Of a stretch of DNA of 64,000 nucleotides, positions 1-7,167 are shown one piece after another (within the stretch, counting starts at the first letter, position 1; each line of letters starts with the position of its first letter). Origin of the DNA: Treponema rectale (lineage in GTDB: Bacteria; Spirochaetota; Spirochaetia; Treponematales; Treponemataceae); assembly GCF_014202035.1 (NCBI RefSeq), contig NZ_JACHFR010000002.1, forward strand, positions 248,001-312,000, read 5' to 3'. The notes beneath the pieces are model-generated. The model saw only the letters and a program-made list of their open reading frames with translations, was not told the origin of the DNA and did not search any database. Made by a program: the position numbers and the translations under genes.

Positions 1-122
1 CACAGGGACAGGTTATCGGAACTATCGGAAACACCGGTATTGTAACAGGACCTCACCTTCATTACGAAGTTCACATCGGTTCTGACGTAGTTGATCCGGC
101 AAAATACATCAACCTGAAGTAA
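1..122 (+). CDS. M23 family metallopeptidase, C-terminal end (partial)
   Basis: Only the last 39 codons are inside the window, in the frame starting at base 3. They read as the end of an M23 (LytM/lysostaphin-type) domain: the H-L-H motif in GPHLHYEVHIG is the zinc-binding HxH of this family, preceded by a GxTGxxTGPH-like stretch. M23 enzymes cleave peptidoglycan cross-bridges in the periplasm. The bactofilin gene begins 5 bp downstream, and M23 peptidases and bactofilins are a known functional pair in cell-shape control in spirochaetes and Helicobacter. Whether this copy is catalytically complete cannot be judged because the N-terminal part is missing. Confidence 0.85.
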   Translation, partial: QGQVIGTIGNTGIVTGPHLHYEVHIGSDVVDPAKYINLK

Positions 123-127
123 AAAAC

Positions 128-541
128 ATGGCAATCTTTAACGACGACATCTCTATAAATACTCTCATCGGTTTTGGTTCATCAATTAAAGGCGATATAA
201 AAATAAACGGCTTTACAAGAATCGACGGGGATCTTGACGGAAATCTTGAAACTTCCGGAAACGTAATCATCGGAAACAAAGCCCGCATTAACGGAAACAT
301 AACAGCCCGTTCAGTAACTGTAGGCGGTATCGTAAAAGGCAACATTCTTGCCCCGGAATCTGTACACCTGCTTTCTACAAGTGCAGTAATCGGTGATATT
401 CAGTCTCACAGAATCTGCGCCGAACAGAATGTTCTTATTCACGGACACTGTATAGCTCTTTCTGATGAAACCAACTATAACAATGCCGTCAGCGAATGGA
501 ACAACCGTCTGGCTGTTTCTGCAAGTTCCTATAAGGTCTGA
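128..541 (+). CDS. Bactofilin (polymerising cytoskeletal protein)
   Basis: This 137-residue protein has the bactofilin signature: a short polar N-terminus followed by a right-handed beta-helix of short repeats (roughly residues 18-110), seen as recurring hydrophobic-Gly patterns such as IKGDIKINGFTRIDGDLDGN and SVTVGGIVKGNI. Bactofilins polymerise without nucleotide at the inner membrane and scaffold peptidoglycan enzymes that set cell curvature or diameter. It follows the M23 peptidase by 5 bp and precedes the YaaR gene by 2 bp, so the genes are probably co-transcribed. The length is typical of the family. The family call is firm; the exact morphological role is inferred. Confidence 0.92.
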   Translation: MAIFNDDISINTLIGFGSSIKGDIKINGFTRIDGDLDGNLETSGNVIIGNKARINGNITARSVTVGGIVKGNILAPESVHLLSTSAVIGDIQSHRICAEQNVLIHGHCIALSDETNYNNAVSEWNNRLAVSASSYKV

Positions 542-543
542 GA

Positions 544-1068
544 ATGCAGATAGATTCTACGGGACTGTTTTTTTCAGCTGCAAATTCCGCTGCAATGACC
601 GGCGCAGGAATCAATAAAGACCAGAAAACATCTAAAATCAAAAAAAAGACTTTTGCTTCTGCGTTAGAAAAATCCACTTATCAAAATCAACTTATTCAGG
701 AAGGATTCCCTGTAGAAATTGCAGAGATGGAAGTAGAAGAAGCTGCTGTTTTTTTACGGGATGAAGCAGAAAAAGCCGCAGATGCCTTACGAGAAAGCCA
801 GATGCCGGACAAATTTGCGGACTTCAGAAAAAAAGTTTCACAGTTCATGCGGTACCTGGAAAAAAATAATTTTGAAGTAAAAGTAAAGGCCCGCAAAGGG
901 TTTAATTCAAAAGGACAGCCTCTGCCCCCGAGAGTTCAGGTAAAAATAATAAACAAAGACCTTGATGAAATGGCTGCTTATTTTATTTCAAGCCAGAAAG
1001 ATACACTTAAAATGCTTGCAAAACTAAATGAAATCTCAGGCCTTTTAGTAGACTTATTGGCAAGTTAA
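544..1068 (+). CDS. YaaR family protein (DUF327)
   Basis: This 174-residue soluble protein has no signal peptide. Residues about 35-174 fit the YaaR/DUF327 family: a helical region with PVEIAEMEVEEAAVFLRDE, then the conserved core FRKKVSQFMRYLEKNNFEVKV and a C-terminal helix ending KLNEISGLLVDLL. The biochemical function of the family is not known. In Bacillus, yaaR lies close to yaaT (ricT), and the same neighbour is present here 40 bp downstream, which supports the call. The start is 2 bp after the bactofilin stop, suggesting translational coupling. Confidence 0.85.
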   Translation: MQIDSTGLFFSAANSAAMTGAGINKDQKTSKIKKKTFASALEKSTYQNQLIQEGFPVEIAEMEVEEAAVFLRDEAEKAADALRESQMPDKFADFRKKVSQFMRYLEKNNFEVKVKARKGFNSKGQPLPPRVQVKIINKDLDEMAAYFISSQKDTLKMLAKLNEISGLLVDLLAS

Positions 1069-1108
1069 ATATATTATAAAACTGATGCTCAAAAACATGG
1101 AGTTTTAA

Positions 1109-2026
1109 ATGTCAGATATTTTTGAACAGGATATGGATGAGGCTGAAGACCTTTCTTCTCTTGAAGATGAAACTTTTGAAGATGAAGCCTCAGGTAATTT
1201 TGTATTTCCAGATAATCTTTATAAATTAAAGCTTGAATATTCCTGCGAAGGAATCTATGCTTCTGTTCCGGAAAAGCTCAACCTTAATCCGGGAGATTTT
1301 GTAATCATTCCTACAAGATACGGTAATGACCTGGCAAGAAACCTGGGTAAATGTACTACACCGGTAGGAATAAAACCGTCTGATGTTGTTCAGGTTATCC
1401 GTGCAGCTTCAAAAGAGGACCTTGACCATGCAGCAGATCTTCTTGAACGGGAAAAATCAGCTTTTGTTACTTTCAAAGAAAAAGTTGCATATCATCATCT
1501 GGATATGAAGCTTATTTCCGTTCATTTTTTAGTTGGTGAACCTAAAGCCCTTTTCTTTTTCTCAAGCGAAAACCGGGTTGACTTCAGGGAACTTGTAAAA
1601 GACCTGGTTTCTGTCTTTAAGATGAGAATTGAACTGCGCCAGATTGGTGTTCGTGACGAAAGCCGCATTACAGGCGGTCTTGGTATCTGCGGAAGACCTT
1701 ACTGCTGCCACAGTATAAATGACAAACTTAAACCTGTAAGCATCAGAATGGCTAAAGACCAGAATCTCAGCCTTAACTCAATGAAAATCAGCGGTCAGTG
1801 CGGAAGACTTCTCTGCTGCCTCAGTTATGAGTATGACTGGTACGCACAGGCAAGAAAAAGCCTTCCTAATGAAGGTATACGCATTTACTATGACGGAACG
1901 AACTTCCGCGTAACAGAAGTTAATCCTATTACCTTTATGATTAAAATGTCTGGAGAAGATGGTCGCCTTCTTGAAGTAAACGCAAAGCGCTTTGTAAAAG
2001 ACGGAAATCACTGGAAAATTAACTAA
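1109..2026 (+). CDS. RicT/YaaT-like PSP1 domain protein
   Basis: This 305-residue protein carries the PSP1 C-terminal domain (about residues 95-185) and the conserved cysteine region of RicT/YaaT. Two clusters are visible, GICGRPYCC (C194, C199, C200) and CGRLLCCLSYE (C231, C236, C237). In Bacillus subtilis RicT acts with RicA and RicF, carries iron-sulfur clusters and helps RNase Y-dependent mRNA maturation. The acidic N-terminal tail (residues 6-30) is an extension with no obvious domain. Its 3' end overlaps the convergent methyltransferase gene by 8 bp. RicA and RicF partners are not visible in the window, so the Bacillus role should not be assumed. Confidence 0.88.
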   Translation: MSDIFEQDMDEAEDLSSLEDETFEDEASGNFVFPDNLYKLKLEYSCEGIYASVPEKLNLNPGDFVIIPTRYGNDLARNLGKCTTPVGIKPSDVVQVIRAASKEDLDHAADLLEREKSAFVTFKEKVAYHHLDMKLISVHFLVGEPKALFFFSSENRVDFRELVKDLVSVFKMRIELRQIGVRDESRITGGLGICGRPYCCHSINDKLKPVSIRMAKDQNLSLNSMKISGQCGRLLCCLSYEYDWYAQARKSLPNEGIRIYYDGTNFRVTEVNPITFMIKMSGEDGRLLEVNAKRFVKDGNHWKIN

Positions 2027-2750
2027 ATACGGCAACAAAACTTTCTTCATTGCCTGTAAACGGGGTTTCATCAAAGCCGGCAAATAAGCTGACTTTCTTA
2101 AACCCCGATTTTTTTGCCGCTTCCTGAAGTTCCATAACAGTCGGAATATAAACAGGCTGATCCTGCATTACGGAAAGCATTTTTCCATTACCAGTTTCTA
2201 TATTCTGCACAAGAGTCTGAGAACCGTCTTCCTGCAGCCACAACTCTGTAAAAAGCTTAACCCTTACATTCTGAAAACACGGAAGCTGAACCATCGGACG
2301 GCCTGTAAAAGCATCAATATTAAGCAGCTGAATTATAAGACTTCCACCCGGAGCAAGAATATTCCTGCAGTCTGAAAAAAACTTATCTAAAAATTCCCTG
2401 TCTGAACTGAAAATAATCCGTGAATTAAGACTGTAAATTACATCATAAAAGCCTTTTGTCAGAAACTTTGCTGCCTCTCCCATTTTCATCTGAAAAAATC
2501 GAACGGACATAAGCTGATTGCGGCGCTTCAGATTGGCACTTCTAAGCATTTCTGGCGAAGATTCTATTCCGGTAACGTCACACCCCTGCTGCGAAAGATA
2601 ATTTTCAAAACAACCTGTTGCACATCCCATTGAAAGCATTTTTGCAGGAGTTTTATATTTTGAAATAATTTTTTTGTAAAATTCTTTCTGTTCCTGGGTT
2701 ATCGGAAATAATTCATCATAATATTCCACAAGATTCTGAATTTCTTCCAT
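2019..2750 (-). CDS. Class I SAM-dependent methyltransferase
   Basis: This 243-residue soluble protein has the Rossmann-type SAM-binding fold. Motif I is LSMGCATGCFENYLSQQGCDVTGIE (around residues 40-64; GxxTG-type glycine turn and acidic E at the end of strand 2), followed by a DVIYSLNSRI motif and APGGSLIIQLLN, the usual strand-5 region. It should transfer a methyl group from SAM, but the substrate cannot be deduced. The start codon has no Shine-Dalgarno sequence; a TATAAT hexamer ends 7 nt upstream, so the mRNA may be leaderless. It is divergent from the phosphatase gene. Confidence 0.82.
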   Translation of the reverse strand: MEEIQNLVEYYDELFPITQEQKEFYKKIISKYKTPAKMLSMGCATGCFENYLSQQGCDVTGIESSPEMLRSANLKRRNQLMSVRFFQMKMGEAAKFLTKGFYDVIYSLNSRIIFSSDREFLDKFFSDCRNILAPGGSLIIQLLNIDAFTGRPMVQLPCFQNVRVKLFTELWLQEDGSQTLVQNIETGNGKMLSVMQDQPVYIPTVMELQEAAKKSGFKKVSLFAGFDETPFTGNEESFVAVFS

Positions 2751-2757
2751 AAAGTAA

Positions 2758-2763
2758 ATTATA
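2758..2763 (-). promoter_or_regulatory. -10 hexamer 7 nt before methyltransferase start
   Basis: On the minus strand TATAAT is followed by TTACTTT and then the ATG. No Shine-Dalgarno is present, so transcription would begin at or next to the start codon. Confidence 0.55.
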
Positions 2764-2780
2764 ATTTCACATTATTCATT

Positions 2781-2808
2781 TTGCAAATTATTTTTTATAT
2801 GCTACAAT
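2781..2808 (+). promoter_or_regulatory. Promoter of the phosphatase gene, predicted leaderless
   Basis: TTGCAA (2781-2786) is separated by 16 bp from TACAAT (2803-2808). The ATG is at 2816, only 7 nt beyond the -10, and the intervening CCCCACC contains no Shine-Dalgarno. Confidence 0.6.
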
Positions 2809-2815
2809 CCCCACC

Positions 2816-3268
2816 ATGACCAGAATACTGTTTATCTGCCACGGAAATATCTGCCGTTCAACAATGGCTCAGTTTGTTATGACAGATTTAGTTAAGAAAG
2901 CAGGCATATCAGACCAGTTTTTTATTGATTCAAAAGCAACAAGTACGGAAGAAATCGGCAATCCACCCCACTATGGCACAATAAACAAGCTCAGACAGAT
3001 GAACATCCCTGTGTTAAAACACGCAGCTTCTCAGATGACAAGGGCTGATTATGAAAATTTTGATATGATTATCGGAATGGATGAATGGAATTACCGCAAC
3101 ATAATGCGGATTATAAAAAAAGACCCGGAACAGAAAGTGTCTCTCCTGCTGGATTACACAAACCGTCCGGGTGATATTGCAGACCCCTGGTATACCGGTA
3201 ACTTTGACCAGACCTTCACAGATGTTATGGAAGGATGTCAGGGGCTCTTACAAAAGCTTACAGATTAG
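2816..3268 (+). CDS. Low-molecular-weight protein-tyrosine phosphatase
   Basis: This 150-residue protein matches the LMW-PTP family end to end. The P-loop C(X)5R is at the N-terminus (C8 to R14 in FICHGNICRST) and the general acid is D123 in the DPW motif, at the usual distance. Such enzymes dephosphorylate phosphotyrosine, in bacteria often on capsule or exopolysaccharide kinases, or free small molecules. No tyrosine kinase gene is adjacent, so the substrate is open. It has no Shine-Dalgarno and a promoter abutting the start. The last 11 bp overlap the convergent porin gene. Confidence 0.93.
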   Translation: MTRILFICHGNICRSTMAQFVMTDLVKKAGISDQFFIDSKATSTEEIGNPPHYGTINKLRQMNIPVLKHAASQMTRADYENFDMIIGMDEWNYRNIMRIIKKDPEQKVSLLLDYTNRPGDIADPWYTGNFDQTFTDVMEGCQGLLQKLTD

Positions 3269-4637
3269 GAAATTTATAAGTTACGCCAAATGAAAGGTTA
3301 ACTACAGTTTTGCTCAGTTCTGTCTTGTATGATTCAAGATAGTAATCTGTATCAAAGTACTTAGCATAAAGACCTGAAAGTGTAACAGTAAGATTTTCTG
3401 CAGGATAAACTTCAACACCTGTTCCTACGCAGAAACTGTCAAGAACCGGATTAAATGTGCTGTTTGAAGTATCTTTTGTTCCCTGCTTTCCGTACTGAAG
3501 ACCAAGGCTGTATGAAGCCCATTTGCAGATATCCCAGTCAGCTCCAACTGCAACTTCCCATGAATCATCATAGTCTGTTTCTCCAAGAATTGAATCCTGA
3601 TTTGCAAACTTGTTAAAATACCAGTTAAAGCTTGCACTTAAATACAAAGGTTCAATTACCTGCCATCCTGCACCAAGATTAAGGGCAGCCGGAAGATCTG
3701 TGTGGAAAGTTTTTCCATTATAAATATTAAACTGAGAAGCAAGAGCACCCTTTACTTCTTTTACTTCATATTTAACAGAAGATTTTGACTGGAACTGAAC
3801 TGCCAGGTCTACTTCTTCAATAGGACGGTAATGAATGCCGAATACACCGCTTACAGTATAACCATTTGCTTCATAAGAAATTGAATCACTTCCGTTTCCG
3901 AGAGCTACAAAATTAGAAGACTGGATTTCCATGCTCTGGGTTCCGTGTACATAGCGGAGACCTGCTGCAAAAGAAAGGTTATCAAGGAACATGTATGCTA
4001 CGCCCAGCTGTCCGCCATATGTAATTGAAGTTACATCAAGGGAATGATTTGTAGCAGCCCCCAGAAGAGCTGTTGCTGCTGCAGAAGCCTGATCACCTGC
4101 TGCTGTATAAGCTGCTGCTGTTGTAGAATCGCCTGCTGCTTCATAAGTTGCAGCTGCTGTATAAGCCTGTGTTGCCTTCTGTTTGTAAGACAAAGCTGAC
4201 TTTCCAAAAAGAAGTGTCGTAGCACTTGTTCCTTCACTGTAAGAAAGGGAACCGCCGCCGGCATATACACCGAAGTTACCGAATACGGCAAATTTATCAT
4301 GCTTATAAACAAAATCAGCATCAGGATAAAGCCATACTGTTGTTTCGTCATTAGAATAGTAATCATTTATACCATAGGAAGCAAAAGCATTTCCTGTCTG
4401 AAGTTCGTTTCCGTATTCTTTAAATACAAACTGGTTTCCTGCTTCAAGATAAAGGCCGTCTGCCATAAAAGCTGTTCCTGCTACGTTATAATAAGAAGCT
4501 TCAGGACGCTTAGCTTCCGTATTACGGCTCGGATTACGAAGATAACCCGTGCTCATGTTTGTCTTGTTTTCTACACCACTGGCAAACAAACCTGCTGCAG
4601 TAAAAGCAGCTGCCACAAAAAGTACTGATTTTTTCAT
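3258..4637 (-). CDS. FadL/OmpP1-type outer-membrane protein
   Basis: This 459-residue protein has a signal peptide (MKKSVLFVAAAFTAAGLFAS) and resembles the OmpP1/FadL/TodX family. The N-terminal hatch-like segment contains NVAGTAFMADGLYLEAGNQF, equivalent to the NPA-x-G motif of FadL, and the rest is a series of amphipathic strands ending in the aromatic-terminated VNLSFGVTYKF. FadL proteins take up hydrophobic compounds such as fatty acids across the outer membrane. Residues about 150-195 are an Ala/Thr-rich low-complexity insertion (AAATYEAAGD, AAAYTAAGD, repeated units) that is not part of the barrel pattern. A good AGGAGAG Shine-Dalgarno precedes the start. Confidence 0.8.
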   Translation of the reverse strand: MKKSVLFVAAAFTAAGLFASGVENKTNMSTGYLRNPSRNTEAKRPEASYYNVAGTAFMADGLYLEAGNQFVFKEYGNELQTGNAFASYGINDYYSNDETTVWLYPDADFVYKHDKFAVFGNFGVYAGGGSLSYSEGTSATTLLFGKSALSYKQKATQAYTAAATYEAAGDSTTAAAYTAAGDQASAAATALLGAATNHSLDVTSITYGGQLGVAYMFLDNLSFAAGLRYVHGTQSMEIQSSNFVALGNGSDSISYEANGYTVSGVFGIHYRPIEEVDLAVQFQSKSSVKYEVKEVKGALASQFNIYNGKTFHTDLPAALNLGAGWQVIEPLYLSASFNWYFNKFANQDSILGETDYDDSWEVAVGADWDICKWASYSLGLQYGKQGTKDTSNSTFNPVLDSFCVGTGVEVYPAENLTVTLSGLYAKYFDTDYYLESYKTELSKTVVNLSFGVTYKFPNL

Positions 4638-4886
4638 AACTCTCTCCTATAAAGCCTCAATGCCAGTCCTACAGCAAAAATACTGCAAACAGACATTCCT
4701 TTATGGCTCCACTATACAAAATGACATTTTACGTCTTTTTGTCAAAATAGATTTCTACTATACTTGCACTAATAAAGTTTGTCTACTGGAATTCCTAAAA
4801 ATTTTACATTTATTGAAGAAGAACTTAAAAACAAATACCAGAATGAATATTTCAACAGAATAAAAACGGTCTAAGATGAATCAAAA
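4638..4886. other. Intergenic region, no gene supported
   Basis: This AT-rich stretch lies between the divergent porin and Hsp20 genes. It carries the Shine-Dalgarno and presumably the promoter of the porin gene. A short open stretch (4779-4880, about 33 codons from a TTG) is present but has no ribosome site or recognisable similarity, so I do not call it a gene. Confidence 0.5.
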
Positions 4887-4903
4887 TGTATCATTATGAC
4901 ACA
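4887..4903. promoter_or_regulatory. 17-bp palindrome, candidate activator site
   Basis: TGTATCATTATGACACA is a near-perfect inverted repeat (only one base pair and the centre fail to match). It lies about 230 bp upstream of the sigma-54 promoter of hsp20. Enhancer-binding proteins of sigma-54 commonly bind such palindromes at a distance, so it is a candidate upstream activator site; this is inference. Confidence 0.4.
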
Positions 4904-5116
4904 TCAACCTGCGTCAAATTTACCCACTATAACAGGCCAGCGCTGCAAATTGTTCCCTGAGTTTAATAATCTGCCTTATACAGGACAGATAAAACTGCTG
5001 TCTCTAACCCAAAATCTTATGGGAAAGACGCTGAAAACACCTTATTTATGGCTTATAAAACCGATATGAACAAAAAAAAGTAAAAATTTCCTGATTTTTG
5101 AATTTATTCATATAAC

Positions 5117-5132
5117 TTGGCACAGAAGTTGC
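5117..5132 (+). promoter_or_regulatory. Sigma-54 (-24/-12) promoter of hsp20
   Basis: TTGGCACAGAAGTTGC matches the sigma-54 consensus TGGCAC-N5-TTGC exactly. The invariant GG (5119-5120) and GC (5131-5132) are 12 bp apart as required. Transcription would start near 5143, about 40 nt before the hsp20 ATG. Confidence 0.85.
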
Positions 5133-5183
5133 TATATATATTAGTGAAAATAAAAAATAAATCGTACTGCAGGAGGTAACGAT

Positions 5184-5600
5184 ATGAATACACTTTCACT
5201 TTTTGACACACTTTTTGGTAATGATGGCTTTGCATTAACTGGATGCAGCACAATGCCTCAGGTTGATGTAATGGAAACTAAGGATTCATACGTTTTGAAC
5301 ATGGATCTTCCTGGCAAAACTGAATCTGACATTGAACTTTCCCTCAAAGAAGGAATCCTTACTATAGCATCAGTTAAACAGGCAGATGCAAAAGAAGACA
5401 AAGAAACTGAAAAGGAAGAAGAAGAGACAAAGTGGCTCATAAAAGAACGCCGCAACTCTGACTTCAGGAGAACCTTCCAGCTGCCAAACGACATTGATGC
5501 TGAACAGGTAAACGCATCCTTCAAAAACGGAGTTCTTACGGTAACAATGAAAAAACGTCCTGAACCTTCCGTAAAGAAGATTGCAATTACAGCTGCATAA
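5184..5600 (+). CDS. Small heat-shock protein, Hsp20/alpha-crystallin family
   Basis: This 138-residue protein has an alpha-crystallin domain (about residues 24-130). Its start is PQVDVMETKDSYVLNMDLPG, and the typical C-terminal block is ASFKNGVLTVTMKKRP, the A-x-x-x-n-G-v-L signature. A short acidic/lysine insertion (about residues 66-86, KEDKETEKEEEE) lies in the loop between strands. Small Hsps are ATP-independent holdases that keep unfolded cytoplasmic proteins soluble. The start is fixed by AGGAGGT 7 nt upstream. A sigma-54 promoter precedes it and a strong terminator follows, so it is a single-gene unit. Control by sigma-54 instead of a heat-shock sigma or HrcA is the unusual feature. 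Confidence 0.95.
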   Translation: MNTLSLFDTLFGNDGFALTGCSTMPQVDVMETKDSYVLNMDLPGKTESDIELSLKEGILTIASVKQADAKEDKETEKEEEETKWLIKERRNSDFRRTFQLPNDIDAEQVNASFKNGVLTVTMKKRPEPSVKKIAITAA

Positions 5601-5611
5601 GGATTAACAAG

Positions 5612-5643
5612 AATGCCGTGCTTTACTGCACGGCATTTTTTTA
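5612..5643 (+). terminator. Rho-independent terminator after hsp20
   Basis: A perfect 10-bp stem, AATGCCGTGC/GCACGGCATT, with a 6-nt loop is followed by a T-rich run. Confidence 0.92.
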
Positions 5644-5649
5644 TTTTTC

Positions 5650-5845
5650 AAAAAATGTCATTTTCGGGCTGTCAACAACTTTTTATAAGTGTCATTTTCG
5701 GACTTGATCCGAAAATGACACTGCATGAGATTGCCGCATCAAGTGCGGCAATGACAAGGTATCAAGTGCGGCAATGACAAGGTGTCGAGCACGGCAATGA
5801 CAGGGTGGCGAGTGTGGCAATGACTCATACTTTTTGGACAGCCCC
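5650..5845. repeat. Mosaic palindromic repeat, copy A
   Basis: This stretch is built from small palindromes: TGTCATTTTCGGACTTGATC with its mirrored arm (5690-5720) and repeated TTGCCGCATCAAGTGCGGCA-type hairpins separated by ATGACA. It ends in ACTTTTTGGACAGCCCC, the terminus shared with the other copies. The left terminus is missing or degraded next to the hsp20 terminator. Confidence 0.85.
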
Positions 5846-5850
5846 TTTTT

Positions 5851-6201
5851 TTATTTTTCAAAAACAGTTCTCTGCTTTACGGCATGAGCAAGAGATGCAA
5901 CGTCTTTCTTAAATTCATCCCCGTTTCTTCCGGTTATAGCCTGAGAACAGGAATAATGAGTCATAGTAAGTTTTTCAAGAATATTATGTTCAAACTTAAG
6001 GGCCGTAGGATTAGATTCCGGCAACAATGCTGCTACGACATCACAAGTTTCTTCAATCTTTTTCTTTTCTGCTGAATAAATTTCAGGAAGCGCAACAGAC
6101 TTTTCTTTTAAGGTAACCATATGGTTTTTTATTTGACTTAAAAAACTGTTCGGATCTTCCTGAATTTTTTTTGACGTGAACTTTTTTAAAAAATCAAACA
6201 T
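5851..6201 (-). CDS. Hypothetical 116-residue cytoplasmic protein
   Basis: I do not recognise this protein. It is mostly helical by composition, with no signal peptide or membrane segment. The N-terminus is Lys-rich (MFDFLKKFTSKK) and the centre carries single cysteines (in EETCDVV and HYSCSQAI). It begins 9 bp after the end of the upstream leucine-rich repeat gene on the same strand, so the two are probably co-transcribed. There is no clear Shine-Dalgarno; a CATAAT hexamer lies 8 nt before the start, so a separate leaderless transcript is also possible. The function is unknown. Confidence 0.6.
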   Translation of the reverse strand: MFDFLKKFTSKKIQEDPNSFLSQIKNHMVTLKEKSVALPEIYSAEKKKIEETCDVVAALLPESNPTALKFEHNILEKLTMTHYSCSQAITGRNGDEFKKDVASLAHAVKQRTVFEK

Positions 6202-6210
6202 AGCTGTAAA

Positions 6211-7005
6211 TTATGCAATCTCGTCTTCAAGCTGCTTTAAGCCACTTTCATGACACCAGTTCTCTGCATAAGAACCTTTATGACACAATACCTTTGCATG
6301 TTTGTCAAAAGCACTCAATTCAATATAATCAACAGTTTCCGGAAGAATTACACTGATTCCCTTTGTTCCGGCAAAAGCTTCCTCACTTATTGAAGTTACG
6401 CCCTCAGAAATGCGTACAAGCTTTGCTTTAGTACCGTAAAATGCTCTTGGAGAAATTCCACGTACTTCACGGGATGTTTTTACTTCTTCTGCATCACCGT
6501 TATAGAACAAAAGCATGCTGTTACCGGTATTTATCATCATATTATCCTGATAAAGATAATTCTTATTTACAGAAAGATACTTGCTTGTATTTGGAAAAGC
6601 TGAAGCTGCACAGGAAGTAAGATTATCAGGCAGAACAAGATTTTTTACGCCAGTACAGTTTGCAAAGGCACGTTCCTTAATTGCTGTTACACTTTCCGGA
6701 AGAACAATTGATTCAACACTTACACAGTCGCTGAAAGTACCGTCATCAATAACAGCTATTCCATCAGGAATTTCTACGGAATCAAGGCTTTCACAATTAG
6801 CAAAGGCATATTTACCTATAGCCATAACTGTAGATGGAATTTCTATATTTGTAAGATGAATACAGTCAGAAAATGCCCTGTCACCAATAACAAGAACACT
6901 TTCCGGAATCTTTACGGAGCGTACGTTTCTGTGATTTTCTATAGTATCTTCAGTAATTTCGATAGTTCCTTCAGGAATAACTACATCAACAAGAATATTA
7001 GCCAT
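6211..7005 (-). CDS. BspA-like leucine-rich repeat protein (LRR_5)
   Basis: The protein consists largely of about 23-residue LRR_5 repeats of the Treponema pallidum LrrA/BspA type, with the recurring pattern I-P-x-S-V-x-x-I-G-x-x-A-F-x-x-C (for example SVLVIGDRAFSDC, IAVIDDGTFSDC, VTAIKERAFANC). There are at least five tandem repeats in residues 20-125, and two more degenerate repeats follow near the C-terminus. BspA-family proteins are usually surface-exposed adhesins, but this 264-residue protein shows no signal peptide, so a cytoplasmic location is possible. I place the start at the ATG at 7005 because GGCGAGG lies 7 nt upstream; a longer frame would add ten residues without a ribosome site. 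Confidence 0.82.
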   Translation of the reverse strand: MANILVDVVIPEGTIEITEDTIENHRNVRSVKIPESVLVIGDRAFSDCIHLTNIEIPSTVMAIGKYAFANCESLDSVEIPDGIAVIDDGTFSDCVSVESIVLPESVTAIKERAFANCTGVKNLVLPDNLTSCAASAFPNTSKYLSVNKNYLYQDNMMINTGNSMLLFYNGDAEEVKTSREVRGISPRAFYGTKAKLVRISEGVTSISEEAFAGTKGISVILPETVDYIELSAFDKHAKVLCHKGSYAENWCHESGLKQLEDEIA

Positions 7006-7100
7006 ATAAAACCTCGCCAAGAAGAATGATACCATTGAAAAGCCCTGTTGTCCATAATAAACCGTCCCTCAAAAACTATGTAAAGCTATACCCGTAAAAT

Positions 7101-7129
7101 TTGCACTCTCAGAAAAACGGTCGTATAAT
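7101..7129 (+). promoter_or_regulatory. Sigma-70-type promoter of the Ig/FN3 lipoprotein gene
   Basis: TTGCAC (7101-7106), a 17-bp spacer and TATAAT (7124-7129) form a near-consensus promoter. The AAGGAGG ribosome site and ATG lie about 30-40 nt downstream. Confidence 0.75.
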
Positions 7130-7167
7130 TTTTGAAAAGGTTTTCATGAAATCATAAGGAGGATTTA

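Noticed and set aside
4779-4880. Short reading frame of about 33 codons from TTG between the porin and hsp20
   Set aside because: It has no ribosome site or recognisable similarity and starts with a rare codon. It may be a gene remnant but the evidence is too thin.
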